Assembly (NCBI RefSeq): GCF_002163585.1
Contig: NZ_CP015579.1
Location: 2,170,001-2,234,000 of the forward strand
DNA from: Tatumella citrea
Lineage (GTDB): Bacteria > Pseudomonadota > Gammaproteobacteria > Enterobacterales > Enterobacteriaceae
Length of the DNA stretch: 64,000 nucleotides
Direction of reading: 5' to 3'
Shown here in pieces: positions 26,933 to 37,266 of the stretch. The position numbers and the translations under genes are program-made. Under the pieces are notes generated by a model. The model was given only the letters and a program-made list of their open reading frames with translations. It was not told the origin of the DNA and made no database searches. Position 1 is the stretch's first letter; every line of letters begins with the position of its first letter.

Positions 26933-27223
26933 TTAACGGCTCAGCGGTTTCCAGATCAGAGGTTCCGTTCCTGTAACATTCTGCTCGCGGCTGCACTGTA
27001 TCAACACCGGTCCTGCCTTAATCACCGCACCTTCAGAATAACGCTGACTATTATAGAAACAGACCCGGTCGCTATTCTGCCAGTCTGCACGACCTGTTTG
27101 TCCAACAGACATAATTTGCCCTGTATCAATATCCAGCCGGACCGCCCCCCGGCTGTTGGCATCGACCGAACAGAATGCAGAAAAACAACAGAATCCAGCT
27201 GAAATCAGCACTAAACAGCGCAT
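26933..27223 (-). CDS. ynjH: Secreted DUF1496 protein YnjH
   Basis: 96-residue exported protein. An N-terminal signal peptide (about 22 residues, ending in the FCSVDA region) precedes a short domain with RVCFYNSQRYSEGAVI, the family's signature, then LIQCSREQN and PLIWKPL. It matches E. coli YnjH across the second half. The paired cysteines suggest an oxidised periplasmic protein. Role unknown. It starts three bases after the topB stop, with its GGAGG site inside the end of topB, so the two are co-transcribed. Confidence 0.85.
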   Translation of the reverse strand: MRCLVLISAGFCCFSAFCSVDANSRGAVRLDIDTGQIMSVGQTGRADWQNSDRVCFYNSQRYSEGAVIKAGPVLIQCSREQNVTGTEPLIWKPLSR

Positions 27224-27225
27224 AT

Positions 27226-29139
27226 TTATTCCTCCGTGACAGGTTTTTTCTTCCTTTTTGGCCCCCCTTTGCGTGGAGCGGCGGGCAGTTGTCTTAAAAT
27301 TTGTACCGGAGGAGCGCGTCGTGCCTCACCGATCAGGCTTTGCAATGTATTCACCAGAGGATGCATAAAATCCTGGTAGCGAAAGTTCTTTTCGCTGATG
27401 CTGGTAAGCATTGATTCCCAGTGTGCAGTCATATCCGGGCTGGCCGCCGGCTGAGGAAGTGCATGAATCAGCGCTTTTCCTATTGCAGTTGAATGAATAT
27501 AGCGCCCTTTCTTCTCCAGAAAACCCCGTTTAAACAGTAGTTCGATAATCCCGGCACGCGTCGCCTCCGTACCTAAACCATCGGTCTCTCTCAGCACTTT
27601 CTTTAGTGCTTTATCCTGAACAAAGCGCGCAATACCTGTCATGGCTGACAATAATGTGGCATCAGTAAAGTAACGCGGTGGCTGAGTTTTCTTTTCCAGC
27701 ACCTCTCCCTGCTCGCACAGTAATTCCTGACCTTTTTTAACTTCAGGCAACGGTGTACCGTCGTTTTCTTCGTCACGCTCTTTCGCGCCTAACAGCACCC
27801 GCCAACCAGAGACCGCCAGGAATCTGGCTTTGGCGACGAATTTCCCGCCAGCAATTTCCAGTTCAATCACGCATTTGCGGTAAACAGCCTCAGGGCAAAA
27901 CTGCATCAGGTACTGCCGGGCAATCAGCCCGTAAATATTCTGTTCATTTTCCGTCAACCGGGTATTCGTTCGTCTTGCGGTTGGAATAATTGCGTGGTGA
28001 GCATCAACCTTTTTATTATCCCAGCAACGATTACGTAAATCCGGATTAAGTTCTTCCGGCATTGCCTGCTGAGGCAGATGGCTGCTGATAGCCTCCATCA
28101 CTGCATGTCGCCCGGCAAAGTGTTCTTCCGGTAAATAACGGCAATCAGAACGCGGATAAGTGATCAGTTTATGGGTTTCATATAACTTCTGGCAGATATC
28201 CAGTACATTCTGCGCACTCAGTCCAAAGCGTCGCGCAGCTTCAATTTGCAGACTGGAAAGCGAGAACGGAAGCGGAGCAATCTCTGACTCACGTTTATCC
28301 TGATAGCTGGTGACCAGAGCTGGTTGACCAGTAATACGCTTACACACATGATCGGCCAGCGAACGGTTAAGCAAACGCCCTTCTTCATCCTGCCAGGATT
28401 CACAGGCATCACTCGGTACCCATAATGCTGTAAACCTTTGCTCGTTTTCGGCCAGAATATGCGCTCTGACTTCAAAAAAATCTTTAGCGACGAAACCGGC
28501 AATATCTTCATCACGACGAACCACCAGCCCGAGAACGGGAGTCTGAACCCGCCCAACCGATAATACCCCGTTATAGCCCGCATTACGGCCAAACAAGGTA
28601 TAAGCACGGGTCATATTAATGCCATAAAGCCAGTCAGCCCGGGCTCTGGCAAGCGCCGAGATGCAGAGTGGAACAAAATCCCGGTTTTCACGCAGTTTCT
28701 CTATGGCCCGCTCCACAGCCTGAGGATTAAGATCATTAATCAGGCAGCGCTGAACCGTTGCTTTTTTTTCACCGCTCAGTTTCAGATAGTCCAGCACTTC
28801 ATCCACCAGCAACTGACCTTCGCGATCAGGGTCACCAGCATGAACTACCTGAGACGCCTGCTGGAGCAGTTCTTCTATCACCCGTAACTGCTTAGCAACT
28901 TCCGGGCGAGGCTTAAGCAGCCATTTTTCAGGAACTATCGGTAAATCGGCCAGCGACCAGCGGGCATAACGTGGATCATAATTTTCAGGCTGAGCCTGTT
29001 CCAGCAGGTGGCCAACACACCAGGTGACAACCTGATCATTCCCACAGGCAATAAATCCCTGCCCGCGTCGGTGCGGTTTAGGTAGTACATCTGCAATAGC
29101 CCGCGCAAGACTGGGCTTTTCGGCAATAAACAAACGCAT
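27226..29139 (-). CDS. topB: DNA topoisomerase III
   Basis: Type IA topoisomerase that decatenates replicating DNA and acts with RecQ. 637 residues (E. coli 653). The TOPRIM domain is at about 1-150 with the acidic triad in [11 protein letters not shown]; the active-site tyrosine is in [15 protein letters not shown] near 330. The decatenation loop region follows, and the C terminus is basic ([14 protein letters not shown]). In E. coli the sequence continues with selD; here ydjA comes directly upstream and no selD is seen. Confidence 0.97.
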   Translation of the reverse strand: MRLFIAEKPSLARAIADVLPKPHRRGQGFIACGNDQVVTWCVGHLLEQAQPENYDPRYARWSLADLPIVPEKWLLKPRPEVAKQLRVIEELLQQASQVVHAGDPDREGQLLVDEVLDYLKLSGEKKATVQRCLINDLNPQAVERAIEKLRENRDFVPLCISALARARADWLYGINMTRAYTLFGRNAGYNGVLSVGRVQTPVLGLVVRRDEDIAGFVAKDFFEVRAHILAENEQRFTALWVPSDACESWQDEEGRLLNRSLADHVCKRITGQPALVTSYQDKRESEIAPLPFSLSSLQIEAARRFGLSAQNVLDICQKLYETHKLITYPRSDCRYLPEEHFAGRHAVMEAISSHLPQQAMPEELNPDLRNRCWDNKKVDAHHAIIPTARRTNTRLTENEQNIYGLIARQYLMQFCPEAVYRKCVIELEIAGGKFVAKARFLAVSGWRVLLGAKERDEENDGTPLPEVKKGQELLCEQGEVLEKKTQPPRYFTDATLLSAMTGIARFVQDKALKKVLRETDGLGTEATRAGIIELLFKRGFLEKKGRYIHSTAIGKALIHALPQPAASPDMTAHWESMLTSISEKNFRYQDFMHPLVNTLQSLIGEARRAPPVQILRQLPAAPRKGGPKRKKKPVTEE

Positions 29140-29262
29140 TAACCGCGATATTCCTTTCAGTCGGGTGGCTGTAAATCATCTGTATTTGGCCCGGAACTAA
29201 CGGCTTACCGGGCCTTCAGTAACCAATCTAATGCCGGTTACTGGCTTCCTTTAACGCAGCAG

Positions 29263-29301
29263 AAAAGCCGCCTGAATAGTGCCAGATTTCGCGGCTTTTT
29301 T
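29263..29301 (-). terminator. Hairpin between ydjA and topB
   Basis: AAAAGCCGC and GCGGCTTTTTT with a 19-base loop. On the minus strand it follows the ydjA stop and ends in TTTTCTGC; the T run is longer on the plus strand. Confidence 0.6.
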
Positions 29302-29304
29302 CTG

Positions 29305-29853
29305 TCAGAAATAACTGACAAAAGCTGCGGTATCTTCCGCTGCCACTGGTGGAGCTTTTAATTGTGGTGTCCCCAGGTAAAGAAAACCGACAATTTTGTC
29401 CTGTGCCCGACAGCCAAATGCCTCGCGGACGCTCTCGCTTTCAGTCCATGCACCGCTACGCCAGATACCATTAAATCCCTGAGCCTGTGCGGCCATCTGC
29501 ATTGCCATCACTGCACAACCCGCAGAAACCACCTGTTCCCACTCAGGAACTTTCGGGTGTTCTTCGCAACGGGCAATCACGGTGATAATCAACGGAGCAC
29601 GAAATGGCGCAGTTTTGGCTTTCTCAATAGCTTTTTCATCCTGACCTTCCGCAACCGCTGCAGCTGACAGCACCTGGCTAAAACGTTCCCGCCCTTCCTG
29701 TTCAATAATAACAAAGTGCCAGGGCTTCAGCGCTCCATGATCCGGAGCCCGTAACCCGGCCTGCAAAATATGGTTTAACACTTCACCTTGTGGCGCAGGT
29801 TCAGTGAGGCGTCCCGCAGAGCGGCGTTGCAGTAACAGTTCAAGTGCGTCCAT
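29305..29853 (-). CDS. ydjA: Nitroreductase family protein YdjA
   Basis: 182-residue FMN-dependent oxidoreductase of the minimal nitroreductase fold. Flavin-binding [12 protein letters not shown] is near the N terminus, [12 protein letters not shown] follows, and [14 protein letters not shown] lies near 125-138. E. coli YdjA is a dimer with unknown physiological substrate. Next to it in E. coli are selD and sppA; here selD is absent and sppA is divergent, so the position is otherwise conserved. Confidence 0.95.
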   Translation of the reverse strand: MDALELLLQRRSAGRLTEPAPQGEVLNHILQAGLRAPDHGALKPWHFVIIEQEGRERFSQVLSAAAVAEGQDEKAIEKAKTAPFRAPLIITVIARCEEHPKVPEWEQVVSAGCAVMAMQMAAQAQGFNGIWRSGAWTESESVREAFGCRAQDKIVGFLYLGTPQLKAPPVAAEDTAAFVSYF

Positions 29854-30024
29854 AAATTCCCCTGATAATGCGATGAATAGTGCTCAGTCTGGCATAACAA
29901 CGACATTTGTAACAGTCTGCCGGTGATTTCCTGCTGACATTTAGAGCAGTGCTCTTTAGGATGATGCCTGAATGATCAGAACTCAGGCAAAAGATCAGCC
30001 TGTAGAAATATTAACGGAGAAATT

Positions 30025-31890
30025 ATGCGCACATTGGGGCGATTCATCGTCAGGCTGTTTTCAGTCGTCTGGCGGGTATTGAATTTTATCAGGGAGTTCA
30101 TTCTCAACCTGTTTCTTTTATTACTGATTGTTGTTGGCGTCGGTATCTGGTTGCAGGTCAGCGGTGGTTCCTCCGGTTCAGCGAAGACCCTGACCGGCGG
30201 TGCTTTAAAAATTGACCTGGATGGCTCAATTGTTGATCAGCCTTCGGCCAAAAACCGTCTGAGCAAGATTGGTCGCGAAATCATTGGTAGTCGTAGTGAG
30301 ACACTGCAGCAAAACTCTGTGTTTGATATTGTCGATGCCATTCGCCAGGCGAAAGATGATGATAAAATCACCGGAATCGTGCTGGATCTGAGTAATTTCG
30401 CCGGCGGCGATCAACCTTCATTACGCTATATTGGTAAAGCGTTGCAGGAATTTCGTGATAAGGGCAAACCAGTATATGCCTACGGTGATAATTTCAGTCA
30501 GGCTCAGTACTATCTGGCCAGTTTTGCCAATACCATCTATCTGTCACCGCAAGGTGCTGTCGATATTCACGGGATGGCAACCAACAGCCTCTATTTCAAA
30601 ACCCTGCTTGATACGCTGAAAGTGTCTTCTCATGTGTTCCGTGTGGGGACGTATAAATCTGCGGTTGAACCTTTCCTGCGTGACGATATGTCTCCGGCTG
30701 CAAAAGATGCCGATAGTCGCTGGATTAATCAGCTATGGGACAATTACCTGTCTACTGTGGCCGCTAATCGTAATATTACTCCGCAACAGGTATTCCCGGG
30801 TGCAGATAATCTGATTGCTGCGCTGAAAGCTGATGATGGTAATACCGCCACCTACGCCCTGAACAGTAAACTGGTTGACGGTTTGCAGTCGCGGGCTGCG
30901 GTGGACCAGATCCTGATTAAGAAATTTGGCTGGGATCCTCAGGCTAAAGATTACCGTAATGTCAGTATTTATAATTATCCGGTTAAAGATCCTCATGCCG
31001 GACAACAAGGCAATATCGCTGTGATTGTTGCTAACGGGGCCATTACTGACGGAGAGGCCAGCGCAGGCAACGTCGGCAGTGACACTACTGTTTCACAGAT
31101 TCGTGAAGCCCGCCTGAACAAGGATATTAAGGCGATTATCCTGCGGGTGAACAGCCCGGGCGGAAGTGTTACCGCTTCTGAAGCTATTCGCGAGGAGCTG
31201 ATGGCCGCCAAAACTGCCGGTAAACCAGTGGTTGTTTCAATGGGCGGTCTCGCGGCTTCCGGTGGCTACTGGATTTCCACCCCGGGCAGTTACATCATCG
31301 CCAGCCCGACAACGCTGACTGGTTCTATCGGAATTTTCGGGGTAATTAACACCATAGAAAATACGCTAAGCACCATTGGTGTGCATACCGACGGTGTTTC
31401 CACATCGCCGCTGGCTGATGTCTCAACGACCAAAGCCTTGCCGGATCAGGTGCAGCAGATGATGCAAATCAGTATCGAGAATGGCTACCGCAACTTCCTG
31501 AACCTGGTGGCTGAATCCAGGCATAAAACCCCGCAGCAGATAGACCAGATTGCTCAGGGGCATGTATGGACCGGTAGTGATGCAAAAGCCAATGGTCTGG
31601 TGGATCAGTTAGGTGACTTTGACGACGCAGTTAAAAAAGCCGCAGAACTGGCACATATCAGCTCTCCGGTTCTCGACTGGTATCAGGAACAGCCATCTTT
31701 CTTTGACCAGGTATTGGACCAGATGAGCGCTTCGGTGAGTGCAGTATTACCGGTGAGTGTCAAAGCATTACTACCGGCACCTCTGGTTGAAGTGATGAGT
31801 GATATTCAGAAGCAACCCGGCCTGACCGGCAATACCGCTGATCCTCAGAACCGTTATGCATACTGCATGAATTGTGGAGTGTTAAACTAA
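30025..31890 (+). CDS. sppA: Signal peptide peptidase SppA (protease IV)
   Basis: Inner-membrane serine protease that degrades cleaved signal peptides. 621 residues, with one N-terminal membrane segment at about 27-46. It is the long, tandem form: the N-terminal half supplies the catalytic lysine (RVGTYKSAVEPF, near 209) and the C-terminal half the catalytic serine (GGLAASGGYW, near 410). In E. coli these form a dyad in a tetramer. GGAGAAATT precedes ATG 30025. A strong terminator follows. Confidence 0.96.
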   Translation: MRTLGRFIVRLFSVVWRVLNFIREFILNLFLLLLIVVGVGIWLQVSGGSSGSAKTLTGGALKIDLDGSIVDQPSAKNRLSKIGREIIGSRSETLQQNSVFDIVDAIRQAKDDDKITGIVLDLSNFAGGDQPSLRYIGKALQEFRDKGKPVYAYGDNFSQAQYYLASFANTIYLSPQGAVDIHGMATNSLYFKTLLDTLKVSSHVFRVGTYKSAVEPFLRDDMSPAAKDADSRWINQLWDNYLSTVAANRNITPQQVFPGADNLIAALKADDGNTATYALNSKLVDGLQSRAAVDQILIKKFGWDPQAKDYRNVSIYNYPVKDPHAGQQGNIAVIVANGAITDGEASAGNVGSDTTVSQIREARLNKDIKAIILRVNSPGGSVTASEAIREELMAAKTAGKPVVVSMGGLAASGGYWISTPGSYIIASPTTLTGSIGIFGVINTIENTLSTIGVHTDGVSTSPLADVSTTKALPDQVQQMMQISIENGYRNFLNLVAESRHKTPQQIDQIAQGHVWTGSDAKANGLVDQLGDFDDAVKKAAELAHISSPVLDWYQEQPSFFDQVLDQMSASVSAVLPVSVKALLPAPLVEVMSDIQKQPGLTGNTADPQNRYAYCMNCGVLN

Positions 31891-31896
31891 AAAGAC

Positions 31897-31925
31897 GCAG
31901 CCTGAACCCTGTTCAGGCTGCTTTT
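31897..31925 (+). terminator. Terminator of sppA
   Basis: GCAGCCTGAAC, loop CCT, GTTCAGGCTGC, then TTTTCTCTC. An 11-bp perfect stem. Confidence 0.92.
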
Positions 31926-31990
31926 CTCTCCGATTGCTTTTATACTGCCGCCATTCTGTCTCCTGATTAACACTACTGAATCTGACGCCC

Positions 31991-33004
31991 ATGCAGAAAA
32001 AAAATATTTATGTCGCCTATACCGGCGGAACCATTGGTATGCAACGCTCAGCCCATGGCTATGTTCCAGTGTCCGGACATCTGCAACAACAGGTGCTGAA
32101 CATGCCGGAATTCCACCGATCTGAAATGCCTGATTTTACTATCCATGAATATCAGCCATTAATGGATTCATCAGATATGACTCCGGGAGACTGGCAGGTC
32201 ATTGCTGACGATATTCAACAGAATTATGAACGTTACGACGGTTTTGTGATTTTGCATGGTACAGACACCATGGCATTTACTGCCTCGGCCCTTTCATTCA
32301 TGCTTGAGAATCTGGGTAAACCGGTCATTGTGACAGGGTCACAGATACCTCTGGCCGAACTGCGTTCCGATGGTCAGCAAAACCTGCTGAATGCACTGTT
32401 CGTGGCGGCTAATTATCCGATTAATGAGGTTTCGCTGTTTTTTAACAACACTCTGTATCGCGGTAACAGGACTACCAAGGCGCACGCGGATGGTTTTAAT
32501 GCTTTTGCCTCACCTAACCTGACTCCGCTGCTGGAAGCCGGAATTCATATCCGCCGGTTAAACACTCCGCCAGCACCAGCGTCCAGCGGACCTTTGCAAG
32601 TCCATACGATTGAACCTCAACCGATCGGTGTAGTGACACTCTATCCGGGGATTTCGGCCGAAGTGATACGTAACTTCCTGCGCCAGCCGGTTAAAGCACT
32701 GATTCTTCGTTCTTACGGGGTTGGAAACGCACCGCAAAATCCTGAGTTTCTGAATGAATTACAACAGGCGTCCCAACGCGGTATCGTCGTGGTTAATCTG
32801 ACCCAATGTATTTCGGGTAAGGTAAATATGGGGGGGTATGCAACAGGAAACGCACTGGAAAATGCCGGAGTCATCAGTGGCTATGATCTGACGGTTGAAG
32901 CAACGCTGACCAAACTGCACTACCTGCTCACTGCGGGTTACAATCCTGAAGAGATCAGGGCTCTGATGCAGAAAAACCTTCGGGGCGAATTAACTCCGGA
33001 TTAA
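31991..33004 (+). CDS. ansA: L-asparaginase I (cytoplasmic)
   Basis: Hydrolyses asparagine to aspartate and ammonia in the cytoplasm; no signal peptide is present. 337 residues (E. coli 338). Catalytic threonines: Thr14 in YTGGTIGMQ and the Thr-Asp pair in VILHGTDTMAFT near 91, with Lys near 163 in TTKAHADGF. The C-terminal allosteric region in E. coli AnsA (GVGNAPQN, TQCISGKVNMGGYATG) is conserved. ATG 31991 has no clear ribosome site. pncA, which follows in E. coli, is missing. Confidence 0.96.
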   Translation: MQKKNIYVAYTGGTIGMQRSAHGYVPVSGHLQQQVLNMPEFHRSEMPDFTIHEYQPLMDSSDMTPGDWQVIADDIQQNYERYDGFVILHGTDTMAFTASALSFMLENLGKPVIVTGSQIPLAELRSDGQQNLLNALFVAANYPINEVSLFFNNTLYRGNRTTKAHADGFNAFASPNLTPLLEAGIHIRRLNTPPAPASSGPLQVHTIEPQPIGVVTLYPGISAEVIRNFLRQPVKALILRSYGVGNAPQNPEFLNELQQASQRGIVVVNLTQCISGKVNMGGYATGNALENAGVISGYDLTVEATLTKLHYLLTAGYNPEEIRALMQKNLRGELTPD

Positions 33005-33016
33005 GCCTGTACTCTT

Positions 33017-33040
33017 GTGGCCGGTCAGTAAACCGGCCAC
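33017..33040. terminator. Hairpin between ansA and yeaC
   Basis: GTGGCCGGT and ACCGGCCAC around a six-base loop, without a T run. It lies between converging genes. Confidence 0.5.
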
Positions 33041-33053
33041 TATGGCTGCCTAC

Positions 33054-33335
33054 TCAGTTCAGAGTCAGCCTGACAGTGTCATCATCAATACCAAACTCCT
33101 GCCTCAGCTGTTGTTTGGTTTTAATCACCATATCGCCCTGCTGGCTGATAGTCATATGATCCGGATTATCATTGTGTTGCGCCTGCCAGAGCATAACAAG
33201 CTGTAAAGTATGCTCGCGCTGTTCAGGTGTTAATGCCACACCATCCGGCCATTTTCCTGTTTCACTTGCTGTGGCAAGCCGTTGATAAACTTCCGGAGTC
33301 ATACCAGCCAGCAATGCCTGAAGAGTATTATTCAT
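33054..33335 (-). CDS. yeaC: DUF1315 family protein YeaC
   Basis: 93-residue cytoplasmic protein of unknown function. It aligns with E. coli YeaC over its length: MTPEVYQRLATASETGKWPDG, then LVMLWQAQHN and TKQQLRQEFG. It starts three bases after the msrB stop, so both belong to one transcript, as in E. coli. No catalytic motif is recognised. Confidence 0.92.
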   Translation of the reverse strand: MNNTLQALLAGMTPEVYQRLATASETGKWPDGVALTPEQREHTLQLVMLWQAQHNDNPDHMTISQQGDMVIKTKQQLRQEFGIDDDTVRLTLN

Positions 33336-33338
33336 CGG

Positions 33339-33752
33339 TTATCCCGGAATCACTTTGCCCTGAGGATCGGTAAAATTCAGCGATGCTGAGTTCACACAAT
33401 AACGCTCTCCGGTTGGCTGAGGGCCATCAGGAAACACATGTCCGAGGTGTGAATCACAGTTACCACAACGAATTTCAGTCCGGTGCATACCATGTGAATT
33501 GTCTTCAATGTAACGTATCGCATTGTCAGACACGGGTTCATAGAAACTCGGCCAACCGCAGCCTGAATCATATTTACTGTCAGAATAAAACAGCGGAGCA
33601 TTGCAAACCAGGCAATGATAAACCCCTTCCTGTTTATTATGCAGCAGAGCCCCGCTGAACGGAGGTTCAGTTCCACGTTGTTGAGTCACGTACTGTTGCA
33701 TTTCTGTCAGGTTCGAACCTGCAGAATTTTCGTTTTTATTCTCTGACGACAT
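33339..33752 (-). CDS. msrB: Peptide methionine (R)-S-oxide reductase
   Basis: Repairs oxidised methionine (R-sulfoxide) in proteins. 137 residues, the same as E. coli. Structural zinc ligands: CLVCNAPLF and CGNCDSHLG. The substrate motif CGWPSFYEP and the catalytic cysteine in RYCVNSASL near 118 are intact. I chose ATG 33752 ([10 protein letters not shown]); the frame is open 49 codons further up but the extension is not conserved. Divergent from gapA. Confidence 0.96.
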   Translation of the reverse strand: MSSENKNENSAGSNLTEMQQYVTQQRGTEPPFSGALLHNKQEGVYHCLVCNAPLFYSDSKYDSGCGWPSFYEPVSDNAIRYIEDNSHGMHRTEIRCGNCDSHLGHVFPDGPQPTGERYCVNSASLNFTDPQGKVIPG

Positions 33753-35071
<1,319 letters not shown>

Positions 35072-35102
35072 TTCTGATATTTGTTATTACAGATACAGCT
35101 AT

Positions 35103-35124
35103 GGGCGACTTCGGTCGCCCTTTT
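35103..35124 (+). terminator. Terminator of gapA
   Basis: GGGCGAC, UUCG tetraloop (TTCG), GTCGCCC, TTTT. Confidence 0.92.
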
Positions 35125-35157
35125 CAATGTCAGGGTAACCATTTTTGAGGTGAGAAG

Positions 35158-36033
35158 ATGCAGGACTCATTGTATAAACTGCCGGTCATCCGTCAGATAA
35201 CCCCTTATATTTCTCAGCGTCAGAAAGATCAGCTACCGCTGATAGTTATTAATCATCCAAAGGTCCATGCTGTGATAGCCCTTCAGGGTGCACATCTTAT
35301 TTCATGGCAACCCAAAGATGAGAAACCCGTCATCTGGCTAAGCAGTGAAACACTGTTCCAGGAAGGAAAAGCGTTACGGGGTGGCATTCCTGTCTGTTGG
35401 CCGTGGTTTGGTCCTGCCGGTAAGCCCGCGCATGGTTTTGCCCGTACTCTGCCATGGACACTTCTGGCTCACGACGAAAATGAACAAGGCGTCATTTTAA
35501 CTTTTGAGCTTAAACATTCCCCACAAACCCTGAAACTGTGGCCACATGAGTTTTCATTAATTGCCCGTTTCAGGATGAGTAGTCACTGTGAAATAGAGCT
35601 GGAAGCTCATGGCGAATTTGAATCTATTGCAGCCCTGCACAGCTACTTCCAGGTAGAAGATATTGCCGGCGTTTCTGTCAGCGGCCTGGGTCAGCCATTT
35701 ATCGATAAAGTGACGGATAACCCTGCGGGTCAGCAAACCACCGACCAGACTTATCCTGACCGGACGGACCGAATTTTTACTGCGGCAGACGATTGCAATG
35801 TGATTACTGACCGTAACGGTAAACGTCAGCTCGAAGTGTATCATCACCATAAAAGTGACGTTGTCACCTGGAACCCGGGCCCGGAACTCTCCTGCAGCAT
35901 GTCGGATATGGCGAATGATGGCTATAAAACGATGGTTTGTGTTGAAACCGCACGTATTAGTACCCCGCTTATCAGTAAAGCTGATTTGCCAGGTCGTATG
36001 GGTGTGACTCTGCGGGTCTCAAAACATCTTTAA
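35158..36033 (+). CDS. yeaD: D-hexose-6-phosphate mutarotase
   Basis: Aldose-1-epimerase-like enzyme that interconverts anomers of glucose-6-phosphate and related sugars. 291 residues (E. coli 294). Family signatures: GAHLISWQP, LRGGIPVCWPWFGP, and HGFARTLPW. The conserved HSYFQV and FVDxxTD-like FIDKVTD segments carry the catalytic His and the glutamate appears near WNPGPELS. It follows gapA, which suggests a link to upper glycolysis. AGGTGAGAAG precedes ATG 35158. Confidence 0.94.
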   Translation: MQDSLYKLPVIRQITPYISQRQKDQLPLIVINHPKVHAVIALQGAHLISWQPKDEKPVIWLSSETLFQEGKALRGGIPVCWPWFGPAGKPAHGFARTLPWTLLAHDENEQGVILTFELKHSPQTLKLWPHEFSLIARFRMSSHCEIELEAHGEFESIAALHSYFQVEDIAGVSVSGLGQPFIDKVTDNPAGQQTTDQTYPDRTDRIFTAADDCNVITDRNGKRQLEVYHHHKSDVVTWNPGPELSCSMSDMANDGYKTMVCVETARISTPLISKADLPGRMGVTLRVSKHL

Positions 36034-36072
36034 GACGTGATATCTGCTGCCGCACCAGCAGAAAGCACGCAG

Positions 36073-36109
36073 CACCAAAAAAAGGCGCCAGTGGCGCCTT
36101 TTTGGTGCA
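36073..36109. terminator. Bidirectional terminator between yeaD and mipA
   Basis: CACCAAAAAAAGGCGCC, loop AGT, GGCGCCTTTTTGGTG; a near-perfect long stem with T tails in both directions. Confidence 0.9.
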
Positions 36110-36114
36110 CTTTA

Positions 36115-36864
36115 TCAGAAGGTATAACTGACACCACTCCAGACCATCACCTGTCCGGATTTAGATACCATCGGGCTGTCTTTGACTGCGTTGTCAAACC
36201 ACTGGTACCGGCCTCCTACCCCTAGCTGCCAACGGCTGGTCAGTGGATAGACCGCACTGACTTCAGCATATGGATTCCAGCTATCGCCGGAATGATACGA
36301 AGCAATACCCGAGCGGGAGGACTCATCCTGTGAAACCCCGTAGTAATAGCCGGTTTCACGTGCACTATTCCAGCTCAACCCTACACCCGGATTCAGCGTA
36401 AAACCACCCAGAGTCAATGGATAGTGCCAGTCAGTCGTCCAGATCATACCGTTGCTTTCACCAAGCACATCGCCCACCAGCGAGGTTTTCACTACCCCCC
36501 AGTCTGCGGTATGTCGCCACATTCCCCCCGCCATCAGGGTCAGGTGGCGTTTGTCAAGTTGGCGCATATCACTGAAATCATTCTTCTTAGGGCGGTATTC
36601 CTGACCAGAACTGGTGATAATAACAGACAACTGATCGCTGTTGTCTTTCCACAGATAATAGCCAGCCTGCCAGCCAGAAATAAAGAAATGATCCCCTTCA
36701 TAGTTCAGCAAAGGGAACGGGTAATAACGGTCTTTATCACCGTGATAAGGGGATTGCATGTACAACACCGAAGCGCCGACTGTCAGTGGTGTGTTTTCAG
36801 CCAGAACCTGACCAGAGAAGCACGCTGATACCAGCGCGCTGAAGCAAAAAAGTGATTTTTTCAA
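36115..36864 (-). CDS. mipA: MltA-interacting / OmpV-family outer-membrane protein MipA
   Basis: 249-residue outer-membrane protein with an N-terminal signal peptide (about 22 residues, ending GQVLA). In E. coli, MipA links the murein hydrolase MltA to PBP1b as a scaffold. Matches include YYYGVSQDESSRSGI, SWNPYAEVSAVYPLTSRWQL and VSYTF at the C terminus. The start appears to be TTG at 36864, since no in-frame ATG precedes the signal peptide; an AGGA lies 11 bases upstream. Converges with yeaD. Confidence 0.88.
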   Translation of the reverse strand: MKKSLFCFSALVSACFSGQVLAENTPLTVGASVLYMQSPYHGDKDRYYPFPLLNYEGDHFFISGWQAGYYLWKDNSDQLSVIITSSGQEYRPKKNDFSDMRQLDKRHLTLMAGGMWRHTADWGVVKTSLVGDVLGESNGMIWTTDWHYPLTLGGFTLNPGVGLSWNSARETGYYYGVSQDESSRSGIASYHSGDSWNPYAEVSAVYPLTSRWQLGVGGRYQWFDNAVKDSPMVSKSGQVMVWSGVSYTF

Positions 36865-37266
36865 AATGTAACAGTCCTGTAATTATTTTGACTGCCGCAG
36901 TCTATCCTTACAATGTCCTGACGAAAATGGTCAGCGCACACATTGATCATAAATCCGGGGTTATCTCTGCAACTTTCGCTGCTATTGCCCGTCCGGGCTC
37001 AGTGCAGCAGCCGATAGCACAGTTTGTTATTGATATATCGCGAAATAATTCAAATAACAGCAGCAAAACTGTCAGATAGTTACTACAGTTAAGTTATACG
37101 GCTCATTCAAAAACTAATTTTTACCCCTTTGCGGGAATTATCTTTTTATAAAATCATATCCTGGCATAAGGGTTGCTGTACTGATAGCAGAGCCGTATTT
37201 CCAGGAGCAGATCCTGCAGGAGCATGCTCCTTTACCTGTGCTAAAACTGAAAGGACGGGCATCGTT
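36865..37266 (+). other. Long leader/intergenic region upstream of yeaG
   Basis: 402 bases separating divergent mipA and yeaG. It is AT-rich in the middle, with a perfect 12-base palindrome GGAGCATGCTCC at 37219-37230 close to the yeaG start. AAAGGACGGGCATC precedes the yeaG ATG. E. coli yeaG has an RpoS-dependent promoter and responds to nitrogen; I cannot place a -24/-12 element with confidence. No gene is supported, although frames are open. Confidence 0.45.
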
